Notes under the pieces: generated by a model
Database searches by the model: none
What the model was told of the DNA's origin: nothing
Seen by the model: the letters and a program-made list of their open reading frames with translations, nothing else
Translations under genes and position numbers: made by a program
Source: Lysobacteraceae bacterium
GTDB lineage: Bacteria > Pseudomonadota > Gammaproteobacteria > Xanthomonadales > Rhodanobacteraceae
Reading direction: 5' to 3'
DNA length: 32,656 nucleotides
NCBI GenBank assembly: GCA_021372495.1
Contig: JAJFUF010000043.1
Location: forward strand, 1-32,656
In this document: in pieces, positions 15,280-22,650 of the stretch
Layout of the letters: the number at the start of each line of letters is the position of its first letter
How positions within the stretch are numbered: the stretch's first letter is position 1

Positions 15280-15708
15280 TCAGGCGGGCAGCCCGATCGG
15301 CATGTCCGGAGGCGCGTCATCGCCGTCGACCGTCGCGCTGTACGCGGCGAACAGGCGCATCTCCTCGCGATCCATGCGCTGGACGATCAGCCGGCAGATC
15401 GTGTCGAAGCCGTCAGCGTAGGCCTGCAGGTCGCCGCCCTCGGCGCAGGCGTCGAAGAACGCCGTGGCCTGGCGCGAGGTTTCGCGGATCTCGCCGTAGT
15501 ACGCATCGGCCAGCGCGCCGACCTCCGCTTCGCGCGCCAGCGCGGAATAGAACTCCAGATCCTCCTCGTGCACGTGGTTGAGGATCGTGGTGCGCGCCAG
15601 GCGCAGCAGGGTTTGGCCGTCCGGCGTGTCGATCGCCGTCGCGCCCAGCGCCTGCAACAGCGCGCGGATGGCGCGGTGCTGGCGGTGCATGACGTCGAGT
15701 TTCAGCAT
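15280..15708 (-). CDS. Hemerythrin-like four-helix protein, paralogue A
   Basis: A 142-residue protein of the hemerythrin HHE cation-binding superfamily. Residues aligning with metal ligands are His8/His11 (helix 1), His45, His47 and Glu49 with Glu52 (helix 2, NHVHEEDLEFY), Glu73 (helix 3) and Glu105/Glu106 (helix 4, RMDREEMRLF). Helices 3 and 4 have no histidine, where classic hemerythrins have one each. A proline/aspartate tail follows. It is cytosolic with no signal peptide. A similar protein (about one-third identical by eye) is divergently transcribed at 15995. Probable roles are oxygen, NO or iron sensing or storage, but the altered ligand set makes that inference weak. Confidence 0.8.
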   Translation of the reverse strand: MLKLDVMHRQHRAIRALLQALGATAIDTPDGQTLLRLARTTILNHVHEEDLEFYSALAREAEVGALADAYYGEIRETSRQATAFFDACAEGGDLQAYADGFDTICRLIVQRMDREEMRLFAAYSATVDGDDAPPDMPIGLPA

Positions 15709-15732
15709 GACGGTCTCGGAGCGGGGCGCTGC

Positions 15733-15781
15733 ATGTCCGTCGCGGCGGTGGGAGAGATGGCTTCACGCCATCGACGGACAT
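15733..15781. repeat. REP-like palindromic element
   Basis: Ten-base perfect outer arms (ATGTCCGTCG 15733-15742 and CGACGGACAT 15772-15781) enclose an inner hairpin ATGGC-TTCAC-GCCAT (15757-15771). GGGAGAGATGGCTTCACGCC resembles REP elements known in xanthomonads, with GGGAG and a GGCTTCA core. It lies 25 bases upstream of paralogue A, so as its 5' leader it could also form an RNA switch or attenuator. I prefer REP. Confidence 0.5.
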
Positions 15782-15800
15782 TTGCCGACTCGAGCACAGC

Positions 15801-15853
15801 TATACGCCGCGGTCGCGCGCGCGTAAACGCGACCAACGTATAGGCCGCGGTCG
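15801..15853. promoter_or_regulatory. Short direct repeats in divergent hemerythrin promoter region
   Basis: TATACGCCGCGGTCG (15801-15815) recurs as TATAGGCCGCGGTCG (15839-15853), 14 of 15 bases identical and 38 bases apart. This is close to 3.6 helical turns. The pair sits between two divergent related genes, so a shared regulator site is plausible. No known consensus is recognised. Confidence 0.35.
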
Positions 15854-15994
15854 TCACGAATTGTTTCCCTTGCACTGGACACGCGCGGAAGAGTGGGTGT
15901 GCGCACGCGCGGCGTCGCACGGCTGACCCGAGTCAGGGCCGCCGGCGGCTTCGGCGCCTACGCTGGGCGCCCCTTCCCCCCGAGGAGTTTCCCC

Positions 15995-16393
15995 GTGAGT
16001 CTGACCGCCACCCTGCGGCACCAGCACGCCGAGATGCGCGCCCTGCTCGAGGACGTGCGCCGCCACGGCATTGCCAGCGCCGAAGGCCGCCAGCGCCTCG
16101 CCAAGGCGCGCGACCTGATCGTCGACCACCTGCGCCGCGAGGATGCCGAGCTGTATCCGGCCCTGCGCAGCAGCGTCGCCACGCAGGCGATCGCCAACAC
16201 CTATGCCGACGAGATGCAGGAACTGTCGCGCGAGATCGTCGCGTTCTTCGACGCCTACCGGAACGGCGGCGACGACCTCGCCTTCGCGCGCGGTTTCGGC
16301 CGCCTGCTCGGCACGCTCAACCAGCGCTGGACGCGCGAGGAAGTGCGCCTGTATCCCGCCTACGAGACGCACTGCGCGTCGAACGCGGCCTGA
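15995..16393 (+). CDS. Hemerythrin-like four-helix protein, paralogue B
   Basis: A 132-residue hemerythrin-superfamily protein starting at the GTG at 15995; GAGGAG at 15982-15987 fixes this start over the longer upstream frame. Aligned ligand positions are His9/His11, His45 with Glu49/Glu52 (VDHLRREDAELYP), Glu73 (ADEMQ) and Glu105/Glu106 (RWTREEVRLYP). As in paralogue A, the expected histidines of helices 3 and 4 are missing (Tyr70-Ala-Asp-Glu and Arg101-Trp). The two genes share exact spacing of these positions, so they come from a duplication that inverted one copy. Cytosolic; function is unproven. Confidence 0.82.
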   Translation: MSLTATLRHQHAEMRALLEDVRRHGIASAEGRQRLAKARDLIVDHLRREDAELYPALRSSVATQAIANTYADEMQELSREIVAFFDAYRNGGDDLAFARGFGRLLGTLNQRWTREEVRLYPAYETHCASNAA

Positions 16394-16394
16394 T

Positions 16395-16416
16395 CGCGGC
16401 GGCTCCGGCCGCCGCG
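16395..16416 (+). terminator. GC hairpin directly after hemerythrin B
   Basis: CGCGGCGGC-TCCG-GCCGCCGCG gives a 9-bp perfect stem beginning one base after the stop codon. GGGG, not a U-run, follows. It may stabilise the 3' end or terminate weakly. Confidence 0.5.
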
Positions 16417-16475
16417 CGGGGCATCGCGGCGCGGATCGCGCTAGCATCGACCGGCCTTCCGCCGGAGAAACCGCC

Positions 16476-17798
16476 ATGCGCGCATCCGCGCTCGCCTTCG
16501 TCGTTGCCTCGATGTTCGCCGCCGCCGGCGCGAGTGCCGCCGGCGCGGCCGATCCGGCCGCCGCGCTGACCCGGCAGGAGCTGCCGCAAGTCACCGCCTG
16601 GCGGCGCGACATCCACCAGCATCCCGAGCTGAGCAACCGCGAGACGCGCACCGCCGCGCTGGTGGCCAAGCAGCTGAAGGCGCTCGGCCTCGAGGTGCAT
16701 ACCGGCATCGCGCACACCGGCGTGATCGGCATCCTCCGCGGCGGCAAGCCGGGGCCGAAGCTGGCGCTGCGTGCCGACATGGACGCGCTGCCGGTCACCG
16801 AGGAGGTGGACCTGCCGTTCGCCTCGAAGGCGAAGGGCGAATACCGCGGCAAGCCCGTCGGCGTGATGCACGCCTGCGGCCACGACGCGCACACCGCGAT
16901 GCTGCTCGGCATCGCCAGCGCGCTGGCCGGCATGAAGAAGGATTTGCCGGGCGAGGTGATGTTCGTGTTCCAGCCGGCCGAGGAAGGCGCGCCCGCCGGC
17001 GAGCAGGGCGGCGCCTCGCTGATGCTGGACGAGGGCCTGTTCGGCAAGCTCGGCTTCAAGCCGGACGCGATGTTCGGCATGCACGTGGTCAGCTCGCTGA
17101 ACGTCGGCGAGGTGGCGGTGCGGCCCGGTCCGGCGATGGCCGGCTCCGACTGGTTCCGCATGGTCGTGCACGGCCGCCAGACGCACGGCGCGATGCCGTG
17201 GAACGGCGTCGACCCGATCGTCACCGCCGCCGAGATCGTCACCTCGGCGCAGACCATCGTCAGCCGCAAGCTCGACATCAGCACGCTGCCCGCGGTACTC
17301 AGCTTCGGCATCTTCGAGGGCGGCGCGCGCTACAACATCGTGCCCGACCAGGTCGAGCTGCAGGGCACCATCCGCACCTTCGACGACGGCATGCGCCGGC
17401 AGGTGTTCGACAACCTCAAGGGCATCGCCGAGCACGTCGCCGCCGCCAACGGCGCCACGGTGGAGGCGCAGATCCCGGTCGGCGACAGCAACCCCGTGCT
17501 GGTCAACGATCCGGCGCTGGAAGCGAAGGTGAAGGCCAGCCTAGTCGAGGCGCTCGGCGCCGCGCACGTGCACGCGGCGAAGCCGTGGATGGCGTCGGAG
17601 GATTTCGCCTACTTCGCCAAGGCGGTGCCCAGCGTGTACTTCTTCGTCGGCGCGACGCCCGCCGGGCAGGATCCGGCCACCGCGCCGGCCAACCACTCGC
17701 CGAAGTTCTTCCTCGACGAGGGCGCGCTCGGGGTCGGCATGCACGCGATGCTGCAGGCCGCGCTGGACTTCCTGCACGGCGCGCCGGCCGGCGCCTGA
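16476..17798 (+). CDS. Secreted M20-family amidohydrolase (IAA/hippurate-type)
   Basis: A 440-residue metallo-amidohydrolase. A signal peptide covers residues 1-24 (MRASALAFVVASMFAAAGAS...), so it acts in the periplasm, unlike most family members. Metal and catalytic motifs are RRDIHQHPELSNRE (43-56), RADMDALP (99-106), HACGHDAHT with Cys134 and His136, PAEEG (Glu169/Glu170), GMHV and the terminal NHSPKFFLDE. This is the Cys-containing subgroup (hippuricase, N-acyl-amino acid and IAA-amino acid hydrolases), which cleaves N-acyl bonds. GGAGAAA lies upstream of the ATG at 16476. It is probably monocistronic. The exact substrate cannot be read from sequence. Confidence 0.88.
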   Translation: MRASALAFVVASMFAAAGASAAGAADPAAALTRQELPQVTAWRRDIHQHPELSNRETRTAALVAKQLKALGLEVHTGIAHTGVIGILRGGKPGPKLALRADMDALPVTEEVDLPFASKAKGEYRGKPVGVMHACGHDAHTAMLLGIASALAGMKKDLPGEVMFVFQPAEEGAPAGEQGGASLMLDEGLFGKLGFKPDAMFGMHVVSSLNVGEVAVRPGPAMAGSDWFRMVVHGRQTHGAMPWNGVDPIVTAAEIVTSAQTIVSRKLDISTLPAVLSFGIFEGGARYNIVPDQVELQGTIRTFDDGMRRQVFDNLKGIAEHVAAANGATVEAQIPVGDSNPVLVNDPALEAKVKASLVEALGAAHVHAAKPWMASEDFAYFAKAVPSVYFFVGATPAGQDPATAPANHSPKFFLDEGALGVGMHAMLQAALDFLHGAPAGA

Positions 17799-17812
17799 AC
17801 GCCGCGCCGCGC

Positions 17813-17839
17813 TCAAGCCGGGCGCGCGTCGGCCGATAC
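17813..17839 (+). promoter_or_regulatory. Candidate sigma-28 (FliA) promoter
   Basis: TCAA (17813-17816), 15 bases, then GCCGATAC (17832-17839), against the FliA consensus TAAA-N15-GCCGATAA. Spacing is exact and 10 of 12 bases match. It lies about 230 bases before the GAF-GGDEF gene; the intervening 17840-18066 region has no convincing gene. Flagellar control of a diguanylate cyclase would make biological sense. Confidence 0.45.
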
Positions 17840-18066
17840 AGAGGGCGAAGGCGGGGGAAAGCGATCCTCCGCCGCGCTGGCCACGCGCCTAGCTGCGGCA
17901 GATGGCCGGCGCACCGATCCGGGAGATGCCGCGCCTTCGCGACGCCTGCGCCCATGCCGATCGCCGCCGCCAACGCCCCGCCCCCCGCGCGCGGCATCCC
18001 CGAATTCCGCGCGCGATGCCGGCCCGGACCTGCGCCGCGCGCGCCCGCCGCGGGAGCACACGTGCG

Positions 18067-19146
18067 ATGAACGCCCGACTGCTGTCGCCCATCGCCGCAC
18101 CGGAGCCGGCCCGCCTGCTCGACACGCTGGCCGAGATCACCCACAAGCGCGACCTGGAAGCGCTCGACCGCAGCCTGCTGGTATCGCTGGCGGAGCTGGT
18201 GCCGGTGCGCGCGGCGGCGCTGTACAAGCTGGCCGGCGACGAGGGCGCGCGGAGGCCGCTCGCCGAGGTCGTGCGCGCGCTGCCGGACGCCGGCGGCGCG
18301 TTTCGCGTGGCGTCCGCGGCGCCGACGCCGCAGGACGCCGACGACGCGCCGCTGCGCGAGTGCCTGGCGAGCCTGCGTCCGCTGCAGTGCGCGACCGCGC
18401 GCGGCGGCTCGCGGCTGCTGGTGCCGCTGCACTGCGACGGCCACGCGCTCGGCGCGCTGGCGCTGGAGAGCGCCGGCGAGCTGGACGGCGCGCGGCTGCT
18501 GGTGGAGGGCTTCGCGCGCATCTACGCCAACTACGTCGCGTTGCTGCACGAGAGCGAGCGCGACAAGCTCACCGGCCTGTACAACCGGCGCACCTTCGAC
18601 CGCCGCCTGCAGCGCCTGATCGAGCAGCAGCGCGTGGACCGCGCGTCCGCGCGCGCGCCAGGCGCGACGGATGCGCGTCGGCCGCACGCGGACGGCGCGC
18701 ACGTCTGGCTGGCGATCTTCGACATCGACCACTTCAAGCGCGTCAACGACAACTTCGGCCACGTCTACGGCGACGAGGTGATCCTGATGCTGTCGCAGCG
18801 CATGAAGGCGTGCTTCCGCCGCTCCGACCTGCTGTTCCGCTTCGGCGGCGAGGAGTTCGTGGTGCTGCTGGAGCCGGCGCCGGAGGCGATGGCGCGGCGG
18901 GCGCTGGAGCGCTTCCGCGAAAGCGTCGCGGCGCAGCCGTTCCCGCAGGTGGGGCAGGTCACGGTCAGCCTCGGCTACGCGCGCATGGCGCCCGGCGACT
19001 ACCCGATCCTGGTGCTGGATCGCGCCGACAAGGCGCTCTACTACGCCAAGCAGCACGGCCGCAACCGCACCTGCGGCTACGAGGCGCTGGTCGCCGCCGG
19101 CGAGCTCGACGCGCCGCACCACGCCGGTTCGGTCGACCTGTTCTGA
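18067..19146 (+). CDS. GAF-like sensor diguanylate cyclase (GGEEF)
   Basis: A 359-residue cytosolic diguanylate cyclase that makes c-di-GMP from two GTP. The N-terminal part (about 20-160) looks like a GAF domain (ALYKLAGDEG, LLVPLHCDGHALGALALES). The GGDEF domain starts at DKLTGLYNRRTFDRRLQRL, with FDIDHFKRVNDNFGHVYGDEV (metal and substrate binding) and the active GGEEF at 260-264. The inhibitory I-site RxxD is present at 251-254 (RRSD), five residues before GGEEF as in PleD, so product inhibition is likely. A 30-residue Arg/Ala-rich insert (about 191-220) between the first helix and the FDIDHF strand is unusual. GGGAG precedes the ATG. Confidence 0.9.
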   Translation: MNARLLSPIAAPEPARLLDTLAEITHKRDLEALDRSLLVSLAELVPVRAAALYKLAGDEGARRPLAEVVRALPDAGGAFRVASAAPTPQDADDAPLRECLASLRPLQCATARGGSRLLVPLHCDGHALGALALESAGELDGARLLVEGFARIYANYVALLHESERDKLTGLYNRRTFDRRLQRLIEQQRVDRASARAPGATDARRPHADGAHVWLAIFDIDHFKRVNDNFGHVYGDEVILMLSQRMKACFRRSDLLFRFGGEEFVVLLEPAPEAMARRALERFRESVAAQPFPQVGQVTVSLGYARMAPGDYPILVLDRADKALYYAKQHGRNRTCGYEALVAAGELDAPHHAGSVDLF

Positions 19147-19239
19147 ACGCGCGTGCGCCCGCGCCGCCGGCGCCGGCCTGCGCCCGATGCCGCGGCGCAC
19201 CGCAAAACAACGTTTCGCGGCCTCGGCCCGCGCCGGATC

Positions 19240-19255
19240 TGGCGCGGGAAGTGCA
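19240..19255 (+). promoter_or_regulatory. Candidate sigma-54 (RpoN) -24/-12 promoter
   Basis: TGGCGCGGGAAGTGCA against consensus TGGCACG-N4-TTGCA: ten of twelve fixed bases match, with the required GG-N10-GC spacing. A start about 12 bases downstream would give a 5'UTR of roughly 30 nt before the ATG at 19295. Confidence 0.5.
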
Positions 19256-19294
19256 TGGAAACGGACGATCCCTTTGCATGCACGGTCCCGCGTG

Positions 19295-22285
19295 ATGGAC
19301 GCCTCCGCAACCGAACCTCGACCGAGGGCGGGCCCACGGCCGCGCCGGGCCGCGGCCGCCAGCGCCGGGGCCGGCGCGCTGCTGCTGCTCGGCCTGGCCG
19401 ACATCGCCGGCGTGCGGGCGATGCCGGAACTGCTCGCGCTGGCCGCGTTGCTGCTGCTCGGCGCGGTCGCGGTCGCGCTGGTCGCCCGCCTGGGCATGCG
19501 CTGGTCGGCGCTGGTGCGGCGCGATACGCAGATCCGCCACGCGCTGCGGCTGGGCCGCGTGGGCCTGTGGTCGTACGACCTCGACAGCGGTCGCCAGGAG
19601 TGGTCGCGCGAGCTGCGCGCCATGCTCGGCGTGCCGGAAGGCGCGCTCGGCGGCATGTCCACCTTTGTCGCCATGGCGCATCCGGACGACCGCGCGCGCC
19701 TGGTCGAGGCCGATCGCCGCATGCGCGACGGCGAAGTCGAGCAGGACGAACTGCGCATCCGCCTGGACGGCGCGGACGGGCGCCCGCTGCACCTGCAGAT
19801 CTCCGGCGCGGTGCTGCGCGGCCGCGGCGGGCGGCGCTGCGTGATCGGCGCCACGCGCGACGTCACCGAAATGCAGAACGCGCTCGACGACGCCGAGCGC
19901 AACCGGGCGGAGTTCGCCTTCCTGTTCGAGCGCAACCCGCTGCCGATGTGGGTGTTCGAGGAGGACAGCCTGCGCATCCTCGCGGTCAATGCGCGCGCGG
20001 TCGAGGCCTACGGCTACACGCGCGAGCGCTTCCTCGCCATGACCCTGCGCGAACTGCGCCCGCCCGAGGACGTATCGCGCTTCGAGGCGGAACTGCGCGG
20101 CGGCACGGCGGCCACCGCGGACGAGCCCTGGCGCCATCGGTGCGCGGACGGCTCGACGCTGTGGGTGCGCGTGCACGACAGCCGCATCCTGTTCGAGGGG
20201 CGGCCGGCGCGGCTGGTCGCGGCGGTCGACGTCACCGAGAAGGTGCAGGCGGCGCAGGCGCTGGCCAGCAGCGAGGAGCGCTTCCGCCTGATCGCGCGCG
20301 CCACCAGCGACGCGCTGTGGGACCTGGATCTCGACGCCGGCACGCTGTGGTGGAGCGCGGGCTACGGCGAGCTGTTCGGCGCCGACGCCGAGCCGGGCCT
20401 CGAGGCATGGGCGCGGCGCATTCATGCCGACGACCGCGCACGCGTCGTCGACAGCCTCGAGGCCGCGCTGGCCGGCAGCGCGCGACAGTGGGAGAGCGCC
20501 TACCGCTACCGCCGCGCCGACGGCGGCTACGCCGAGGTGCGCGACCGCGGCTTCATCGTGCGCGACGCCGGCGGGCGGGCGCGGCGCATGGTCGGCGGCG
20601 TCGTCGACCAGAGCGCCGCCGTCGCGGCGACCCGCGCGCTGGAGGAACGCGAGAGCACCTGGCGGCGGCTGGTCGCGCAGTTGCCGCAGCCGCTGCTGGT
20701 GCTGCGCGCGGGCCGCATCGCGCACGCCAACGCGGCGGCGGCGGAGCTGCTCGGCCGTGCGGCCGACGCCCTGCGCGACCTGCCCGCCGAGGCGACGTTC
20801 GATGCCGACACCCTGGCCTGGCTGCAGGGCGCGGCGGGCCCGGGCGGCACCCGCGCGGCGACGGTCGTGACGCTTTCCGGCGCGTCCGTCGAGGCGGAAC
20901 TGACCGTGGCCGAATACCGCGACGCCGAGGGCCCCGGCGCGCAGGTGCTGCTGCGCGACCTCACCGCGCAGCGCCGCTTCGAGCGCTACCAGCGCGAGCT
21001 GGCCGAGCGCGACGACCTCACCGGCCTGCCCAACCGCCGCGGCGTGTACGCGCGGCTGGAAGGCATGTGCGCCGCGCTGCCCGCGCAGCCGTTCGCGGTG
21101 CTGTTCATCGACCTCGACCGCTTCGGCTCTGTCAACGACACCTACGGCCACGGTTTCGGCGACAACGTGCTGCGCCGGGCCGGCCTGCGCCTGAAGATGG
21201 GGCTGGGCGGCATCGCCTACGTGGGCCGTCTCGGCGGCGACGAATTCGTCGCGCTGGTGCCGCTGCGCGACGACGCGCCGTCGCTCGATACGGTGATCGG
21301 GCGCGTCGCCGAGCTGGTGCGCATGCCGGTCGGCGCCGGTGACGCCAGCCTGCGGCTGACGCCAAGCGTCGGCGTGGTGCTGGCGCCCGAGCACGGCGGC
21401 GACGCCGACGGCCTGCTCAGCCACGCCGATTTCGCCATGTACGAGGCCAAGCGGCGCGGCGGCGACTGCGTGGTGCGCTTCTCGACGGCGATGCACGTCG
21501 TGGCGCTGCGCCGCGGCGAGGCGCTGGCGCGCCTGCGCGATGCCGCGTTCGAGCGCGAATTCGAGCTGTACTACCAGACCCAGCACCGTGCCGTCGACGG
21601 CGCCATCACCGGCATCGAAGTGCTGCTGCGCTGGCCGGCCGGGCCCGACGGCTTCCGCGAACCGTCCGCGTTCATCCCGCTGTGCGAGGAGGAAGGGCTG
21701 ATCGTCGCGCTCGGCCGCTGGGTGCTGGTCGAGGCCTGCCGGCGGCAGGCGGACGCCGCACGGCTCGCCGGCGGGCCCTGCCGCGTCGCGGTCAACGTGT
21801 CGGCGCGCCAGCTGGTGCACCCCGACTTCGTCGCCGAGGTGGGCGCGGCGCTGCAGGCGACGGGTGCCGTGCCGCAACTGATCGAGATCGAGCTGACCGA
21901 GAGTTCGCTGATGGCCGAGCCGCGGCGCGCGGCGCAGGTGATGGCCGAGCTGAAGGCGCTGGGCGTGGTGCTGTCGATCGACGACTTCGGCACCGGCTAT
22001 TCCAGCCTCGGCTACCTGCAGCGCCTGCCGGTCGACAAGCTGAAGATCGACCGCTCGTTCGTGCACAGCGTGTGCGACGGCGGCAGCGATGCCAAGATCT
22101 GCGCCAGCATCCTCAGCCTCGCCCACAGCCTCGGCCTCGGCGTGATCGCCGAAGGCGTCGAGAACGAGGCGCAGCGGCGCTGGCTGGCCGCGCACGGCTG
22201 CGACGAGGTGCAGGGCTTCCTGTTCTCGCGCCCGCAGCGATTGCCGCACGCCGAACCGTCGCCGGGCGAAATCCGCCGCGCCTGA
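19295..22285 (+). CDS. Membrane 4xPAS-GGDEF-EAL c-di-GMP enzyme
   Basis: A 996-residue protein. Two membrane segments lie near residues 21-37 and 43-66, followed by four PAS domains (starting about 80, 207, 328 and 453; markers GLWSYDLDSG, AEFAFLFERNPLPMWVFE, DALWDLDLDAGTLWWS, PQPLLVLRAGRIAHANAAA). Then come GGDEF (about 572-735) with FIDLDRFGSVNDTYGHGFGD and intact GGDEF near 648, and EAL (about 745-985). The signature EAL is EVL (Glu775-Leu777); the catalytic Glu is kept, as are ELTESSL, IDDFGTGYSSLGYLQRLPVDKLKIDRSF and VIAEGVENE. No RxxD I-site precedes GGDEF. It may be bifunctional or mainly a phosphodiesterase. The ATG at 19295 is preferred to an in-frame one at 19187 because it follows the sigma-54-like promoter. 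Confidence 0.9.
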   Translation: MDASATEPRPRAGPRPRRAAAASAGAGALLLLGLADIAGVRAMPELLALAALLLLGAVAVALVARLGMRWSALVRRDTQIRHALRLGRVGLWSYDLDSGRQEWSRELRAMLGVPEGALGGMSTFVAMAHPDDRARLVEADRRMRDGEVEQDELRIRLDGADGRPLHLQISGAVLRGRGGRRCVIGATRDVTEMQNALDDAERNRAEFAFLFERNPLPMWVFEEDSLRILAVNARAVEAYGYTRERFLAMTLRELRPPEDVSRFEAELRGGTAATADEPWRHRCADGSTLWVRVHDSRILFEGRPARLVAAVDVTEKVQAAQALASSEERFRLIARATSDALWDLDLDAGTLWWSAGYGELFGADAEPGLEAWARRIHADDRARVVDSLEAALAGSARQWESAYRYRRADGGYAEVRDRGFIVRDAGGRARRMVGGVVDQSAAVAATRALEERESTWRRLVAQLPQPLLVLRAGRIAHANAAAAELLGRAADALRDLPAEATFDADTLAWLQGAAGPGGTRAATVVTLSGASVEAELTVAEYRDAEGPGAQVLLRDLTAQRRFERYQRELAERDDLTGLPNRRGVYARLEGMCAALPAQPFAVLFIDLDRFGSVNDTYGHGFGDNVLRRAGLRLKMGLGGIAYVGRLGGDEFVALVPLRDDAPSLDTVIGRVAELVRMPVGAGDASLRLTPSVGVVLAPEHGGDADGLLSHADFAMYEAKRRGGDCVVRFSTAMHVVALRRGEALARLRDAAFEREFELYYQTQHRAVDGAITGIEVLLRWPAGPDGFREPSAFIPLCEEEGLIVALGRWVLVEACRRQADAARLAGGPCRVAVNVSARQLVHPDFVAEVGAALQATGAVPQLIEIELTESSLMAEPRRAAQVMAELKALGVVLSIDDFGTGYSSLGYLQRLPVDKLKIDRSFVHSVCDGGSDAKICASILSLAHSLGLGVIAEGVENEAQRRWLAAHGCDEVQGFLFSRPQRLPHAEPSPGEIRRA

Positions 22286-22321
22286 CCGGCGCCGGCCACG
22301 GGCCCGAAGCCCGCGTTCGAC

Positions 22322-22353
22322 GCGGCCGCGGCGCGTGCGGAGCCCGCGGCCGC
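22322..22353 (+). terminator. GC-rich inverted repeat after the GGDEF-EAL gene
   Basis: GCGGCCGCGG (22322-22331) and CCGCGGCCGC (22344-22353) form a perfect 10-bp stem with a 12-base loop, 36 bases past the stop. No U-tract. It is probably the end of the c-di-GMP transcript. The remaining 22354-22495 holds no gene I can support. Confidence 0.45.
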
Positions 22354-22495
22354 GGTGCCGCGGATGCCGGCGCGCCGGCGCCCGGCGGGCGTGACATCCG
22401 GCGGTTGCGCGTTCCCGCACCCACGCGCACGATGCCGCCCCGCTCCCCTGGGTTCAGCGCATTCGCCGCCGCCCACGCGCGTTCCGCTCGGGCGG

Positions 22496-22529
22496 TTTAC
22501 GTTTTATATACCCATAAGTACACTAAAAC
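22496..22529 (+). promoter_or_regulatory. RND pump promoter with overlapping palindrome
   Basis: An AT-rich island in GC-rich DNA. TTTACG (22496-22501), a 17-base spacer and TACACT (22519-22524) form a sigma-70-like promoter with 4 of 6 matches in each box. GTTTTATATAC (22501-22511) and GTACACTAAAAC (22518-22529) form an inverted repeat with one bulge, covering the spacer and -10. This is the layout of a TetR-type operator on an efflux operon. Transcription would start about 115 bases before the adaptor gene. Confidence 0.55.
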
Positions 22530-22650
22530 ATTCGCCGCCGCGCCCGTGGCCCGGATACGGCCTGCGGCGGACGGAAGGTCAGCCACCACCGGTGCGGTTG
22601 CGCGCGTGCGCCGCACGAACGGACCCGACTCGCGTTACGGAGAACCGCGC

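Noticed and set aside
15733..15781. Known metabolite riboswitch in the hemerythrin leader
   Set aside because: No known riboswitch core (TPP, SAM, cobalamin, GEMM, fluoride, guanidine) could be matched; a REP-like element explains the sequence better.
18965..22420. Minus-strand open frame of 1,151 codons over the c-di-GMP genes
   Set aside because: Shadow of the GGDEF-EAL gene, whose plus-strand motifs are unambiguous.
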